A program made the translations under genes and the position numbers. The notes under the pieces were generated by a model. That model did not search any database. It saw only the letters and a program-made list of their open reading frames with translations, and had not been told where the DNA came from. Source: Desulfobulbus sp. (lineage in GTDB: Bacteria > Desulfobacterota > Desulfobulbia > Desulfobulbales > Desulfobulbaceae). From it: a stretch of 64,000 nucleotides of DNA. Of the stretch, positions 9,843 through 19,588 are shown in pieces; the stretch's first letter is position 1; each line of letters begins with the position of its first letter. The stretch is from contig WQZH01000001.1 of assembly GCA_009780825.1 (NCBI GenBank), positions 186,001-250,000 on the forward strand, in the 5' to 3' direction.

Positions 9843-10729
9843 GATTCTGGATTGTCACCATCCGTCACGCCTGCCGGAACATGCTGCTCACCTGGAAGGC
9901 GCAGGGCATGACCTTGTTCACCGTTTCGCTCTCGGTGCTCATCTTCTCATTTTTCTATCTAGTGTACATCAACGCGCTGCATGTCGGCGAAAAACTGGGC
10001 GACGATCTGCGGCTGGTGGTGTATCTCGACGAAGAACCCGCCCCGCCGCTCCAAGAGGAATACCGGCGCAGGATCCTCAAATTCGACCAGGTCGACCGCA
10101 TCGAGTTCATTGGTCAGGAGCAGGCGTACAAACGTTTCGAACAGATTCTCGGCAAAAACAGCGATGTGCTCGCCGGAGTGCCCATCGATTTTCTGCCGGC
10201 ATCAATCGAGGTGTACCCGGTTCGAACCCTGGACAGTCTCGCCAGGATCAAACGATTTTCCGACTACTTGCAAACCATGCCCGGAGTCATCAAGGTCCAG
10301 TATGGCAAGGAATGGATCGAGCGATTCTACGCCTTCATCCAGCTGATGCGGATCATCACGCTCCTTTCCGGATCATTGCTCATCATGACCACCACCTTCA
10401 TGGTGGCCCACACCATCCGCCTCACCCTGTTCGCCCGACAACAGGAGCTGGAGCTGCTTCGCCTGGTCGGTGCCACCAACAATTACATCCGTACACCCTT
10501 CCTGCTCGAAGGGGCTCTCCAGGGTGGCATCGGGGCCTGCTGCGGCCTGGGTGCGCTGTTGCTCCTCTACAACTGGATCTCGCTTCAGTTTGCGGGCCCG
10601 CCAACCACCATGTCGTTGCCGACCTTCGCCTTCTTCGAATGGCCGGTTGTCGTTGCCATCATCGGTCTGGCCACCCTGCTCTGCATCGTCGGCAGTTTTT
10701 CGGCGATCAGACGGTTTCTCCACCTCTGA
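9839..10729 (+). CDS. ftsX: Cell-division permease-like protein FtsX
   Basis: A 296-residue inner-membrane partner of FtsE. One membrane segment lies near residues 22-45, then a periplasmic loop (about 50-155) with the usual hydrophobic-acidic pattern, then three membrane segments in the C-terminal half (about 165-195, 215-245, 262-290) forming the FtsX/MacB-type domain. It does not transport a substrate in known systems; it passes the ATPase signal to an EnvC- or PcsB-type activator. Its stop shares one base with the start of the next gene, an EnvC-like protein, which fits that role. Confidence 0.93.
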   Translation: MRFWIVTIRHACRNMLLTWKAQGMTLFTVSLSVLIFSFFYLVYINALHVGEKLGDDLRLVVYLDEEPAPPLQEEYRRRILKFDQVDRIEFIGQEQAYKRFEQILGKNSDVLAGVPIDFLPASIEVYPVRTLDSLARIKRFSDYLQTMPGVIKVQYGKEWIERFYAFIQLMRIITLLSGSLLIMTTTFMVAHTIRLTLFARQQELELLRLVGATNNYIRTPFLLEGALQGGIGACCGLGALLLLYNWISLQFAGPPTTMSLPTFAFFEWPVVVAIIGLATLLCIVGSFSAIRRFLHL

Positions 10730-11967
10730 TGCCACCCGCCATGCCGCTCCGCATCGCCTTCTTCTTCCTCTTGGGCGCCGCCTTGGCCATCGACGGTCTG
10801 TATGCCGCCGAACCAAAAAAGGGTCCTGCTGCGGGCGCCTCCACTGGCGTATCCGCTCAATCCTCTTCTGACCGACAGGAAATATCTCCGCCAACAAACA
10901 TCATCTCCATCGGCAGACTCCAGGAGGAAATCTCCAGGCATCAGCAAAAAATCGAGCAGAGAGACAGTGAAGAGCATTCCCTCCTCGAAGAACTGGCGGC
11001 GCTGGACGACAAGATCGGCCAGCGGAAAGCCCAAATCGAGACCTTGCAGGTGAAGACTCGGGTCAAGGAGCTGACCATCGCCGCCAAGGAGCAGGAGCTG
11101 ACAACAATCACCCAAAAAACCAATGCCTTGCGCGGGCATCTGATCAAACGTCTCCGGTCGTTCTACCTCAACGGCACAACCGGATTTATCAACGCCATCT
11201 TCTCCAGCACCGCTCTCCCGGATCTGGTGATAGCCAATGACGCGTATCATTCCCTGGTCACGTACGATCAAGCGTTATTTTCCGAATACCGCCGCAGCAT
11301 CGCCGAAATTGACCGGGCCAAGCGGGCCCAGGAACTGGAGCAATCAATCCTGGAGCACCTCCTCGCCGAGACCGCTGCCGAACAGGAAACGCTTCAGCAA
11401 ACCGCCGCCGAAAAGAGCCAGATACTGAAACGCATCCAGACCGAAAAAGGGTTGTACGAGCAGGCGTTACGGGAGATGAAAAAGGCGGAAAAAGCCCTCC
11501 TCGCCACCTTGGACAAACAGAGCCAATCCCCAGCATCCACCTCGTCCGGCTTCAGCGCCCAAAAGGGCAAGCTCCCTCCACCGGTCTGGGGCAAGGTGGT
11601 CCGCCGCTTCCGGGATCTCCCTCAGGAGAACGAAGATGCGACCTTCTCCCAAGGCATCACCATTCTGCCATCGTCCCAGGCAGAGGTCTTTGCCGTCTCT
11701 GGCGGATTGGTCATCTTTGCCGGATATATGAGCGGGTACGGCCAGGTCATCATCATCGAGCACGATCAGAACTACTACACCATCACTGCCCGGCTCGACG
11801 ACCTCAGAGTCCAGGAAGGCGATGCGGTCAGGCAAGGACAGTCCATCGGCACCTCGGGCGAGACGCTCACACCCTTCGGCCAGGGCGCCTATTTTGAGAT
11901 CCGGCATGGCACCCAACCAGAGGACCCCCTCGGCTGGATTCAGCCTGGAGCACTGCCCATCCGCTGA
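10729..11967 (+). CDS. envC: EnvC-like murein hydrolase activator (coiled coil plus degenerate LytM domain)
   Basis: A 412-residue exported protein; the start ATG overlaps the ftsX stop (TGATG), and an alternative is at 10741. A signal peptide (residues about 5-24) precedes a coiled coil (about 60-280) and a C-terminal M23/LytM domain. The LytM zinc ligands appear lost: the first HxxxD motif is absent, the region GQVIIIEH...YYTITARL lacks the usual catalytic His, and the last motif is AYFEIRHG rather than HLHFE. E. coli EnvC has the same LYFEIR version and activates amidases rather than cutting peptidoglycan. With ftsEX directly upstream, an amidase activator controlled by FtsEX is the natural reading. 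Confidence 0.85.
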   Translation: MPPAMPLRIAFFFLLGAALAIDGLYAAEPKKGPAAGASTGVSAQSSSDRQEISPPTNIISIGRLQEEISRHQQKIEQRDSEEHSLLEELAALDDKIGQRKAQIETLQVKTRVKELTIAAKEQELTTITQKTNALRGHLIKRLRSFYLNGTTGFINAIFSSTALPDLVIANDAYHSLVTYDQALFSEYRRSIAEIDRAKRAQELEQSILEHLLAETAAEQETLQQTAAEKSQILKRIQTEKGLYEQALREMKKAEKALLATLDKQSQSPASTSSGFSAQKGKLPPPVWGKVVRRFRDLPQENEDATFSQGITILPSSQAEVFAVSGGLVIFAGYMSGYGQVIIIEHDQNYYTITARLDDLRVQEGDAVRQGQSIGTSGETLTPFGQGAYFEIRHGTQPEDPLGWIQPGALPIR

Positions 11968-12163
11968 ACAATCGCCCGCAGTCATCGTTTTTCCGGCAAG
12001 GGCACAATAACCGTTGCTACCCCCAATATTTCCTGTTAAGCTGAAAGATTATAGAGATTCTCGACAACTCTCCGCCCGTTGCGGATTCGCTGTCGCCCAT
12101 AACGATCCTGCTTCCCGAGGTCGGATTCCATTTCTGCCATCCGCTCTCGCTGTCACCCCCACC

Positions 12164-13507
12164 ATGAAACGTCTTCTTTCCTTCTTGCTCGTCGGTTTAT
12201 GCTGTATCTGGGTTCCCGTTCACGCTGACGAAAACAAGCAGGAGCGTGACATCTACCGCGACCTGGAAACCTTTGCCAACGTACTGACCCTCATCCAGCA
12301 GTACTATGTGGATGACATCGATTCCAACAAGGTGATCATCGGCGCGATCAACGGCATGCTCGGTTCTCTCGACCCCCATTCGGCGTACATGACACCCGAT
12401 GATTTCAAGGATCTGGAAGAGGAGACCTCGGGCAGTTTCACCGGCATCGGCATCGAGATATCCATCCGTGACGGCGTGCTGACCGCCGTGTCCCCCATCG
12501 AAGGCACACCGGCTGACCGCCAAGGCATCAAATCCGGCGACCAGATCATCCGCATCAATGGCGAACTCACCAAAACCATGACCCTGATGGAGGCCGTGAA
12601 AAAGTTGCGCGGCGCCAAGGGCACACCGGTCACCATCACGGTCTATCGGCAGGGATGGAAAGAACCCAAGGAATTCACCATGATCCGGGAGGGCATTCCC
12701 CTGGTGTCGGTCCGATACACTGAATTGGAACCCGGGTTTTCCTATATCAGAATTTCCAACTTTCAGGCCACCACCTCAAAGGATTTGCGCAACGCCTTGC
12801 AGAATCTCAAGAAAAAACATCGCATCCTCGGGGTGGTGCTCGATTTGCGCAACAACCCCGGCGGTCTGCTCGACCAGGCGGTCAAGGTGGCGGACACCTT
12901 TCTCGACAGGGGAATCATCGTCTCCACCAAGGGACGAAACAAGGAAGAGCAGATGGTGTTCGAAGCGCATCCGAAAGACGGCTACAGCGATTTCCCCATG
13001 GTCACGCTGGTCAACGGCGGCTCGGCCAGTGGTTCAGAAATCGTGGCGGGTGCGCTCCGGGACCACAAGCGGGCGGTCATTGTGGGCACTACCACCTTCG
13101 GTAAGGGCTCCGTCCAGACCATTTTGCCTTTGCCCGATGGCGCCGGTCTCCGGCTGACCACGGCCAAATATTACACTCCCAACGGCGAGTCGATCCAGGC
13201 CACCGGCATCAAGCCCGACATCGTAGTGCCCCTGGTCACCACGGCCGATACAACGAGCCCCGCGGCATCTCCTGCCAAGACTATCAGGGAAAAGGATCTG
13301 CCCCACCACTTGGAAAACGAAAAGAGCAGCAAAAAATTCCACGAAAGCGTGGATGAGGCGGTCGACGGCAACGACAAGGAAGGAGAGTTGCAACAAGTGG
13401 AAGATATCCACCAGATGACCAAAAGGATGGAACAGGACAACCAGTTGCAGGCGGCCTTCACCACGCTCAAAGGTCTCAACCGCTCTCCGGGGCAACGGCA
13501 GAAATAG
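12164..13507 (+). CDS. ctpA: C-terminal processing peptidase (S41 family)
   Basis: A 447-residue periplasmic serine protease. The ATG at 12164 gives a clear signal peptide (MKRLLSFLLVGLCCIWVPVHA); the longer frame from 12014 does not. A helical region is followed by a PDZ domain (about residues 85-170, GIGIEISI) that binds the C-terminus of targets. The catalytic Ser is in GGSASGSEIVAG and the Lys in TTFGKGSVQT. About 85 charged residues rich in Lys, Glu and Asp form the C-terminal tail. Placement after ftsEX-envC is common in deltaproteobacteria and suggests a role in turnover of cell-wall hydrolases or their activators. Confidence 0.94.
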   Translation: MKRLLSFLLVGLCCIWVPVHADENKQERDIYRDLETFANVLTLIQQYYVDDIDSNKVIIGAINGMLGSLDPHSAYMTPDDFKDLEEETSGSFTGIGIEISIRDGVLTAVSPIEGTPADRQGIKSGDQIIRINGELTKTMTLMEAVKKLRGAKGTPVTITVYRQGWKEPKEFTMIREGIPLVSVRYTELEPGFSYIRISNFQATTSKDLRNALQNLKKKHRILGVVLDLRNNPGGLLDQAVKVADTFLDRGIIVSTKGRNKEEQMVFEAHPKDGYSDFPMVTLVNGGSASGSEIVAGALRDHKRAVIVGTTTFGKGSVQTILPLPDGAGLRLTTAKYYTPNGESIQATGIKPDIVVPLVTTADTTSPAASPAKTIREKDLPHHLENEKSSKKFHESVDEAVDGNDKEGELQQVEDIHQMTKRMEQDNQLQAAFTTLKGLNRSPGQRQK

Positions 13508-13537
13508 CACCGGAAGGTGCGGTGCGGTCGATCTGGA

Positions 13538-14497
13538 TCAGACCAGTCCCAGTTCGCGGAGCATGTTGGTGTTGTCTGTCCAGTTCCTGCTCACCTTGAC
13601 CCACAAATGCAGCCAGACCCTGCAATCGAGCAGTTGCTCGATATCAGCGGTGGCGCTTTTGCGGATCGCCGCCAGCATTGCCCCTTTTTGCCCCACCAGA
13701 ATACCCTTCTGTGAATTCCGCTCCACCAGAATCGTCGCCCGAATGATCACGGGCTCTCCTTCCTCAAACGTATCGATGATGACGGCGGTTGAGTACGGAA
13801 TCTCGTCACGGGTTCGCAAAAAAATTTTTTCCCTGATAATTTCGGCGGCGATGAATCGCTCGCTGGCGTCGGTGGGGATATCGTCCGGATAATATTGCGG
13901 CCCCTCGGGCAGAAGGCCCACCAGTTCCGCCAACAGGGCATCGACCCGCATTCCGTTGAGCGCCGAGATGGGAACAATGGCGGCAAAGGCATGCAACCCT
14001 CGGTACCAATCGATTACCGGCAACAGCCGTTCCCGGGGCAACAAATCCATCTTGTTCAGGGCCAACACCACGGGACAGGTGATTCGATCCAGGTATCCCC
14101 GGAACTCCTCGGCCTGCTGTTCCCGTTTGGTTGCCAGTACGTCGGTGCAGTCCGCCAGAAACAAAACCGCGTCGGCCTCGGTCAGACTCTCCAGCGCCAC
14201 CCGGACCATCTGCCGGTTCATTTCTTCCCGGGCCACATGCAGACCGGGCGTATCCAGCAGAATCATCTGATACCCGAGCCCGGTGACGATACCCATGATG
14301 CGATTGCGGGTCGTTTGCGGCTTCGGCGTAACAATGGCGATCTTTTGCCGGAGCAGTTGGTTGAGCAAGGTCGACTTGCCGGCATTGGGGGGGCCGATGA
14401 TGGCCACGACCCCCGAGCGGTGTGGTGCGCTGTTCAATGGGGCTCCTTTGTTGTCTGCCACGGTCGTGTATGAAGAAAGAAAAGCATGACAAAGCAT
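13538..14497 (-). CDS. era: GTPase Era
   Basis: A 319-residue GTPase that binds the 3' end of 16S rRNA and helps 30S assembly. G1 is GPPNAGKST, the switch region is TPKPQTTRNRI, G3 is DTPGLH and G4 is NKMD. The C-terminal KH domain is seen in RNSQKGILVGQKGAMLAAI. The start at 14497 has an AGGA site 7 nt upstream; a frame from 14539 would add 14 residues. Even so it has about 27 residues before the G domain, longer than usual. It converges with ctpA over a 30-nt gap that has only a weak hairpin, and diverges from the RNase gene. Confidence 0.94.
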   Translation of the reverse strand: MLCHAFLSSYTTVADNKGAPLNSAPHRSGVVAIIGPPNAGKSTLLNQLLRQKIAIVTPKPQTTRNRIMGIVTGLGYQMILLDTPGLHVAREEMNRQMVRVALESLTEADAVLFLADCTDVLATKREQQAEEFRGYLDRITCPVVLALNKMDLLPRERLLPVIDWYRGLHAFAAIVPISALNGMRVDALLAELVGLLPEGPQYYPDDIPTDASERFIAAEIIREKIFLRTRDEIPYSTAVIIDTFEEGEPVIIRATILVERNSQKGILVGQKGAMLAAIRKSATADIEQLLDCRVWLHLWVKVSRNWTDNTNMLRELGLV

Positions 14498-14556
14498 GGA
14501 AATCCTGCTATCCACTATGAATTTACCATGACCTCCCAACTTCGCAACGTGTTCCG

Positions 14557-16560
14557 ATGATCGTTCCCGGCAGCCTCATAGAATTCATCGATGGCGGCAG
14601 GTTTTTCTGCGGCCTGGTTTCCGGCGTGGCCGAGAAAAAAATTCAGTTGCTCAGCCAGAACGGCCGCGAAACCCACCTACCGGAGGCCAGGGTCTTAAGC
14701 GTATCGCGTCAACTCTATCCCTGCAATGCCAGCCGGGAGGCAATCACCGCCCTGTTGCGGGAGCGCTGTGACAGCCGTCTCGCCCTGGCCGGAACCATTG
14801 ATCTGGAGCCGCTGTGGGAAATCGTCAACGAGGAAACCGACAGCGAATTTTCCCCTAATTTTCTTACCGAATTACATTTCGGTGGCGCGGTAGACGACGA
14901 TCACCGGGCCGCCTTTCTGCGGGCCGTTTTCTCCGACCCTCTGTTTTTCAAATACAAAAACGGCAAAATCGTCGCCCATACGCCGGAACAAGTCTCCCAC
15001 CTGCGGCAGCAACAGCAGAAGGAACAGGAAAAAGCGTTGCTGCTGGAACAGGCTGTCCAGGGACTGCAGGCAATCATGCGGGGAACGCCGGTGGATGAAT
15101 CCGACTGGCCAGATCGGCAACGGTGCCTGCAATGGCTGGCGCAGTCGGTCCTGTTCGGCAGCGAGGCCCCCGAGGACGAATTCATCCGCCAGATCCTGAA
15201 GAAGGCAGTCCTGAGCGCACCTCATGCCGGTCATGAACTGCTGATCAAGGCAGGGATCTGGGATGCGGACGAGAATCTGGCGCTGCTGCGCTCCGACCAG
15301 CCGGTCGAATTTCCCGACGCCTGCCTCCAGGTCACCGAAACCCTGCGGGAAGCAACGGTCGAAGAGTTGCTCGCCGACCCCAAACGAAAAGATCTGCGCG
15401 CCCTGCCCGCTCTGACTATCGACGGCGCATCCACCCGCGATTTCGACGACGCCATCCACATCGCCCACAAGGAAAACGGCCAGGTCGAGATCGGCATTCA
15501 CATCACCGACGTCAGCCGCTATGTGCCGGTCAGAAGCCCGCTCTTTGCCGAGGCCAAGGAACGATCGACTTCGATCTATTTTCCCGAAGGGCACATTCCC
15601 ATGCTGCCCAAGCAACTGTCGCTTGATCTGTGCAGTCTGATTCAAGGCAGGATTCGCCCGACGCTCAGCTTTCTTGTCACCCTCAATGCGGATGGCAGCC
15701 TGGTGCATTCCACCATCGTGCCGGCGATCATCGAGGTCAAGCGTCAGTTGAGCTACCGCGAGGCGGACAGCATGATCGATCGGGATCCGGAACTGGCGGC
15801 CCTCAACGTGGTCCGGCAGCAGTTGCGGCAGCAGCGGGTCGATCAAGGCGCGTTGTTGCTCTCCTTGCCGGATGTCAACATCGATGTCCGCGACCGTGAA
15901 CATATCCAGGTTTATCTCTCACCGGTGGACACGCCGGCCCATAACCTGGTCTCCGAATTCATGATTCTGGCCAACGGCCTCGCCGCCGCCTACCTGGCGG
16001 CGAGAGAGGCGCCCGGCCTGTTCCGCTCGCAGCCGCCGCCACGCAAACGTATTATTACCGGTGTCCAGAACAGCCTCGCTGACATCGCTCATCAACGGCG
16101 CTATCTTGCCCGGGGCGAGCTGACTTCGCATCCCAAGCCGCACAGCGGACTCGGCCTGAACAGTTACACCACCGTCACCTCGCCGATCCGCCGTTTCCTC
16201 GATTTGGCCATGCAGCACCAGCTGAGCCACATGCTCCGCGGCCACGGCATTCTTTTTTCCAGCGAAGAATGCAAAACGTTCACCGGCACCATTCTGCAAA
16301 AACTTGCCCGGGTCAATGCCATCCAGCAGCAACGGCATCGCTACTGGATATTGCGGTATCTCGTACCCAAGGAAGGCCAACGGGTCAACGCCCTCGTGGT
16401 CGGTGCCGGTCCGAAGCGGGTCAATCTGTTGCTCTGCGATTGCCTGTTCGACGTCGATCTCCCGCCCAATCCGGCTTTTCCGGTCGATCCCGGCGACATC
16501 ATCCGCATCCGGCTTGCCCGGGTGCGTCCCTTGGACAACATCCTCCGGATTGAATGGTAG
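14557..16560 (+). CDS. RNase II/R-type (RNB domain) exoribonuclease
   Basis: A 667-residue protein with a central RNB catalytic domain (about residues 285-590). The active-site motif is [16 protein letters not shown], carrying the Asp residues that bind Mg2+ for 3'-to-5' RNA degradation. The [12 protein letters not shown] and [15 protein letters not shown] motifs are typical of the family. The N-terminal 280 residues lack an obvious cold-shock domain and resemble the shorter RNB proteins of deltaproteobacteria and cyanobacteria. The first 50 residues look like a small beta domain ([16 protein letters not shown]). It is neither a typical E. coli RNase II nor RNase R, so I give no symbol. Confidence 0.87.
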   Translation: MIVPGSLIEFIDGGRFFCGLVSGVAEKKIQLLSQNGRETHLPEARVLSVSRQLYPCNASREAITALLRERCDSRLALAGTIDLEPLWEIVNEETDSEFSPNFLTELHFGGAVDDDHRAAFLRAVFSDPLFFKYKNGKIVAHTPEQVSHLRQQQQKEQEKALLLEQAVQGLQAIMRGTPVDESDWPDRQRCLQWLAQSVLFGSEAPEDEFIRQILKKAVLSAPHAGHELLIKAGIWDADENLALLRSDQPVEFPDACLQVTETLREATVEELLADPKRKDLRALPALTIDGASTRDFDDAIHIAHKENGQVEIGIHITDVSRYVPVRSPLFAEAKERSTSIYFPEGHIPMLPKQLSLDLCSLIQGRIRPTLSFLVTLNADGSLVHSTIVPAIIEVKRQLSYREADSMIDRDPELAALNVVRQQLRQQRVDQGALLLSLPDVNIDVRDREHIQVYLSPVDTPAHNLVSEFMILANGLAAAYLAAREAPGLFRSQPPPRKRIITGVQNSLADIAHQRRYLARGELTSHPKPHSGLGLNSYTTVTSPIRRFLDLAMQHQLSHMLRGHGILFSSEECKTFTGTILQKLARVNAIQQQRHRYWILRYLVPKEGQRVNALVVGAGPKRVNLLLCDCLFDVDLPPNPAFPVDPGDIIRIRLARVRPLDNILRIEW

Positions 16561-16585
16561 GTCAGCCATGCGGCCCTGGCTGACC
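16560..16585 (+). other. Hairpin just after the RNB gene
   Basis: Perfect 8-bp stem (GGTCAGCC / GGCTGACC) with a 10-nt loop starting at the last base of the stop codon. No T-run follows, so it is not a standard intrinsic terminator; it may protect the mRNA end or be Rho-linked. Confidence 0.45.
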
Positions 16586-16687
16586 GGTCCTTGTCGTGGA
16601 CAAATATCTGCCAATCAGGTATATGTCTCAAAGTATGTTCAGCTGATTTCTTACCGAGCACAGGCACTGCGGTCTCTATTTCATAGC

Positions 16688-17263
16688 ATGAATTTTCTCG
16701 ATATCCGACTGTTCTTCCTTTGTGCCTATCTGTTGGCATGCCACCTCGGGCCATCAATAGCCATCGCGGGAGAACCACCTGAAATCAAAGATATCATCGT
16801 CACGACCTCTGAAACCGATCTTCTGCTTTTTGCCACGGTGAAGAACGGCTTTACCCAAGAGATGCTCGACGATGTCCGCAGCGGCATCCCCGCTGTGTTC
16901 ACCTATCAGATGGAACTGCTCAAGACTGACGGCAAATGGTTCAACACCACGCTAGTTGAATCGGCGGTTACGCGCACCCTTTCCTTTGACGCGGCCAGCA
17001 ATACATACAAAATCGTTTTTTCCGACCAGGGTGACAAGACGGTGACCACCGACGACCTAGATCACGCCAAACAACTGATGGCTGAACTCAACGGCGTCAA
17101 GGTGATCGCGCTTGCCCAGCTTGTGCCCGACGCGCCCTATGCCATCCATTTCAAGGTGACCTTGAAGAAAGGATCGCTGCCTCTCGGCATGCACCGCCTG
17201 CTTCCCATTTCTGCCCTGTGGGATTTCGAAACCGACTGGCGAACCATCGAATTCAGGTACTGA
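16688..17263 (+). CDS. DUF4390 domain protein, exported
   Basis: A 191-residue protein with an N-terminal signal peptide (residues about 5-27). The rest is a beta-rich domain (EIKDIIVTTSETDLLLFATVKNGF ... WFNTTLVESAVTRTLSFD) recognisable as DUF4390. The start ATG at 16688 was chosen because it places the signal peptide at the N-terminus; the open frame further upstream overlaps the RNase. In deltaproteobacteria this family sits directly before an NtrY-like kinase, as it does here (19-nt gap), so it may act in periplasmic sensing for that kinase. Biochemical function is unknown. Confidence 0.82.
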   Translation: MNFLDIRLFFLCAYLLACHLGPSIAIAGEPPEIKDIIVTTSETDLLLFATVKNGFTQEMLDDVRSGIPAVFTYQMELLKTDGKWFNTTLVESAVTRTLSFDAASNTYKIVFSDQGDKTVTTDDLDHAKQLMAELNGVKVIALAQLVPDAPYAIHFKVTLKKGSLPLGMHRLLPISALWDFETDWRTIEFRY

Positions 17264-17282
17264 CCTCCCGTTCCGGCCACCG

Positions 17283-19505
17283 ATGCTCACCGCGGAACAG
17301 AAAAAAAAGAAACAGCGGTTGGTTCGCTTCGTCATCGTTTTCTGCCTTCTGCTCATCCCTGTGCTGGGCTATGTCCAGCGCGGCCTGCTGAGGGGCGATT
17401 TCAATCTGCCCATTTCCAGCACCATCCTGATCTTCGCCCTGATCAACATCAACGGCCTGCTGTTGCTCCTCATGCTGTACCTGACCTTGCGCAACCTGGT
17501 GGAGTTGATCTTCGAGCGCAAGCAGCAAATCCTCGGCTCCCGGCTGCGAACCCGGCTGGTCATCTGCTTTATTTCGCTCTCGCTGATTCCCACAGCCATC
17601 CTTTTTTTCGTGGCCCTGCGTTTTGTTTCCACCTCCATGGATTACTGGTTCAACGCCCAGGTGGAAGATTCGCTCCAATCCTCGCTCAAGCTGGCGCAGG
17701 CAACCCTCCACGACAGCAGTAAGCAGGCTGAATACACGAGCCGCCAGCTTGCCTCGATCCTGGAGAGCGGCATCTTGAATCCAGCCGACATCAAAGCCTT
17801 GGAGCGCTTTTTTTCCCAGACGCTGGCGATCAATCTGCCGGGCGCGCCGGATTCCATCCTCCTGCTCGACGATAAACAGCAACCGCTCGTCTCGGTGGTG
17901 GGGCCGCGCCTCCAGTCCATGACGCCTCCCTTTCCCCCATCGGAGGCCTTGCGTCTGTCCTCCACGTCCGGCCTCGCAGAAATGGTCTCCCAAAAAACCA
18001 CCCTGGGCGAATTGATCGAGGCGATCGTCCCCGTGCAGGTCAACCTGGAATCCCCGAGGACCTGGTTCCTCGTTACCTCCACCCTGATCCCAGCAGCCCA
18101 GCTCGAAGCCATGCAGTCCATTTCCGGAGGCATCACCGGCTATCAGCAGTTGGTCATGCTCAAGGCTCCGATCAAATTCAGCCTCATCATCATGCTGCTG
18201 ATCATCACCCTGCTGGTGCTCTTCGGGGCGATCTGGTTCGGTTTTTACATCGCCCGTGGTCTGACCGGCCCCATCAAGAAACTGGCCGAGGCAACCAAAC
18301 GGGTGGCTGACGGCGATATGGATTTCATCGTCGAGAAGGAAGCGGACGACGAGATGGGCATGCTGGTTGACTCCTTCAACTCCATGACCGCGGAAATCCT
18401 GGCCTCGAATCGACAACTGTCCCAGACCCACAGGGCGCTTCAAGACAGCAACGAGATATCGGAACAACGCCGCCGCTACCTGGAGACCATCCTCGAAAAC
18501 GTGGCCGCCGGAGTCATCGCCCTGGACGAAAACGACCGGATCACCACGATCAACCGCTTTGCCGAAGAGTTATTGGCCATCGAGCCGGCCGCCTTCCTGG
18601 GCAGGGATTTCCATGACGCCCTGCCCAAACATCATGCGCTGATCGTCGAGAGTTTCATCAAGGAGCTGCTGGCCAGCGGCAAACCAACCATCGAGCGGCA
18701 CCTGCGGGTGACCATCCGCCGTGGGGAGTCTCTGTCTCTCCAGGTCAATGTGACCCGGATGGCGGACGAGCGCCAGCAACCCATCGGCTTCGTCATCGTC
18801 TTCGACAACCTGACCAACCTGGAAAAGGCGCAACGGCTCGCCGCCTGGCAAGAAGTGGCCCGCCGCATCGCCCACGAGATCAAGAACCCTCTGACCCCTA
18901 TCCAACTCTCGGCCCAACGGCTGCGCAAACGCTATCTGGACAGCATCGGCGACAACCGGGACATCTTCGACCAATGTACCGCCACCATCGTCAATCAGGT
19001 CGATGAAATCAAAAAACTGGTGGCCGAATTTTCCGACTTCGCCCGTATGCCGAAACTGCACAAGGAGCGGAAAGACCTGGGTCAGCTTATCCTGGAAATG
19101 GTGGTGCTATATCGGGAGGCGCACAAGCAGCTGACCATCGCCTGTCGGATCGACCCGGCAGTGCCTCCGTTTCTTTTCGATGGCGTCCAGATCAAACGAG
19201 TGCTGATCAACCTGCTCGACAACGCTGTTTCCGTTCTGGGAAACGGGGGCGCCATCACGGTCACCCTCGAACGCGATACCTCGACCGGCCAAATCCGGAT
19301 GCTGGTGGCCGACGATGGACCGGGTATTCCCGATGAGGTCAAGGTGCGCATCTTTGAGCCCTATTTTTCCACCCGTAAATCGGGCACCGGGCTTGGTCTG
19401 GCCATTGCCCACACCATCGTCAGCGAACACGGCGGCACGATCCGGGTTGCCGACAACACGCCCGTCGGCGCTGTCTTTGCGGTTGAGCTGCCGCTGGATA
19501 CTTGA
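17283..19505 (+). CDS. ntrY: NtrY-like sensor histidine kinase
   Basis: A 740-residue membrane kinase. Membrane segments lie near residues 16-38, 46-70 and 85-110, then a periplasmic region and another segment (about 298-325). A HAMP domain (GLTGPIKKLAEATKRVADGD), a PAS domain (about 395-510), a HisKA domain with phospho-acceptor H531 (RRIAHEIKNPLTP) and a HATPase domain (VLINLLDNAV, DDGPGIP, GTGLGLAI) follow. This order is that of NtrY, which works with the sigma-54 activator encoded 83 nt downstream. The signal is unknown; in some bacteria NtrYX responds to nitrogen or redox state. Confidence 0.9.
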   Translation: MLTAEQKKKKQRLVRFVIVFCLLLIPVLGYVQRGLLRGDFNLPISSTILIFALININGLLLLLMLYLTLRNLVELIFERKQQILGSRLRTRLVICFISLSLIPTAILFFVALRFVSTSMDYWFNAQVEDSLQSSLKLAQATLHDSSKQAEYTSRQLASILESGILNPADIKALERFFSQTLAINLPGAPDSILLLDDKQQPLVSVVGPRLQSMTPPFPPSEALRLSSTSGLAEMVSQKTTLGELIEAIVPVQVNLESPRTWFLVTSTLIPAAQLEAMQSISGGITGYQQLVMLKAPIKFSLIIMLLIITLLVLFGAIWFGFYIARGLTGPIKKLAEATKRVADGDMDFIVEKEADDEMGMLVDSFNSMTAEILASNRQLSQTHRALQDSNEISEQRRRYLETILENVAAGVIALDENDRITTINRFAEELLAIEPAAFLGRDFHDALPKHHALIVESFIKELLASGKPTIERHLRVTIRRGESLSLQVNVTRMADERQQPIGFVIVFDNLTNLEKAQRLAAWQEVARRIAHEIKNPLTPIQLSAQRLRKRYLDSIGDNRDIFDQCTATIVNQVDEIKKLVAEFSDFARMPKLHKERKDLGQLILEMVVLYREAHKQLTIACRIDPAVPPFLFDGVQIKRVLINLLDNAVSVLGNGGAITVTLERDTSTGQIRMLVADDGPGIPDEVKVRIFEPYFSTRKSGTGLGLAIAHTIVSEHGGTIRVADNTPVGAVFAVELPLDT

Positions 19506-19588
19506 TATGATGCCGCTGTCATCCGGCTGAACAATCTCCCGCAAATCTCCATGGTTCGTTCCTCAATCTTTTTCTGCCCCGAAACCGC

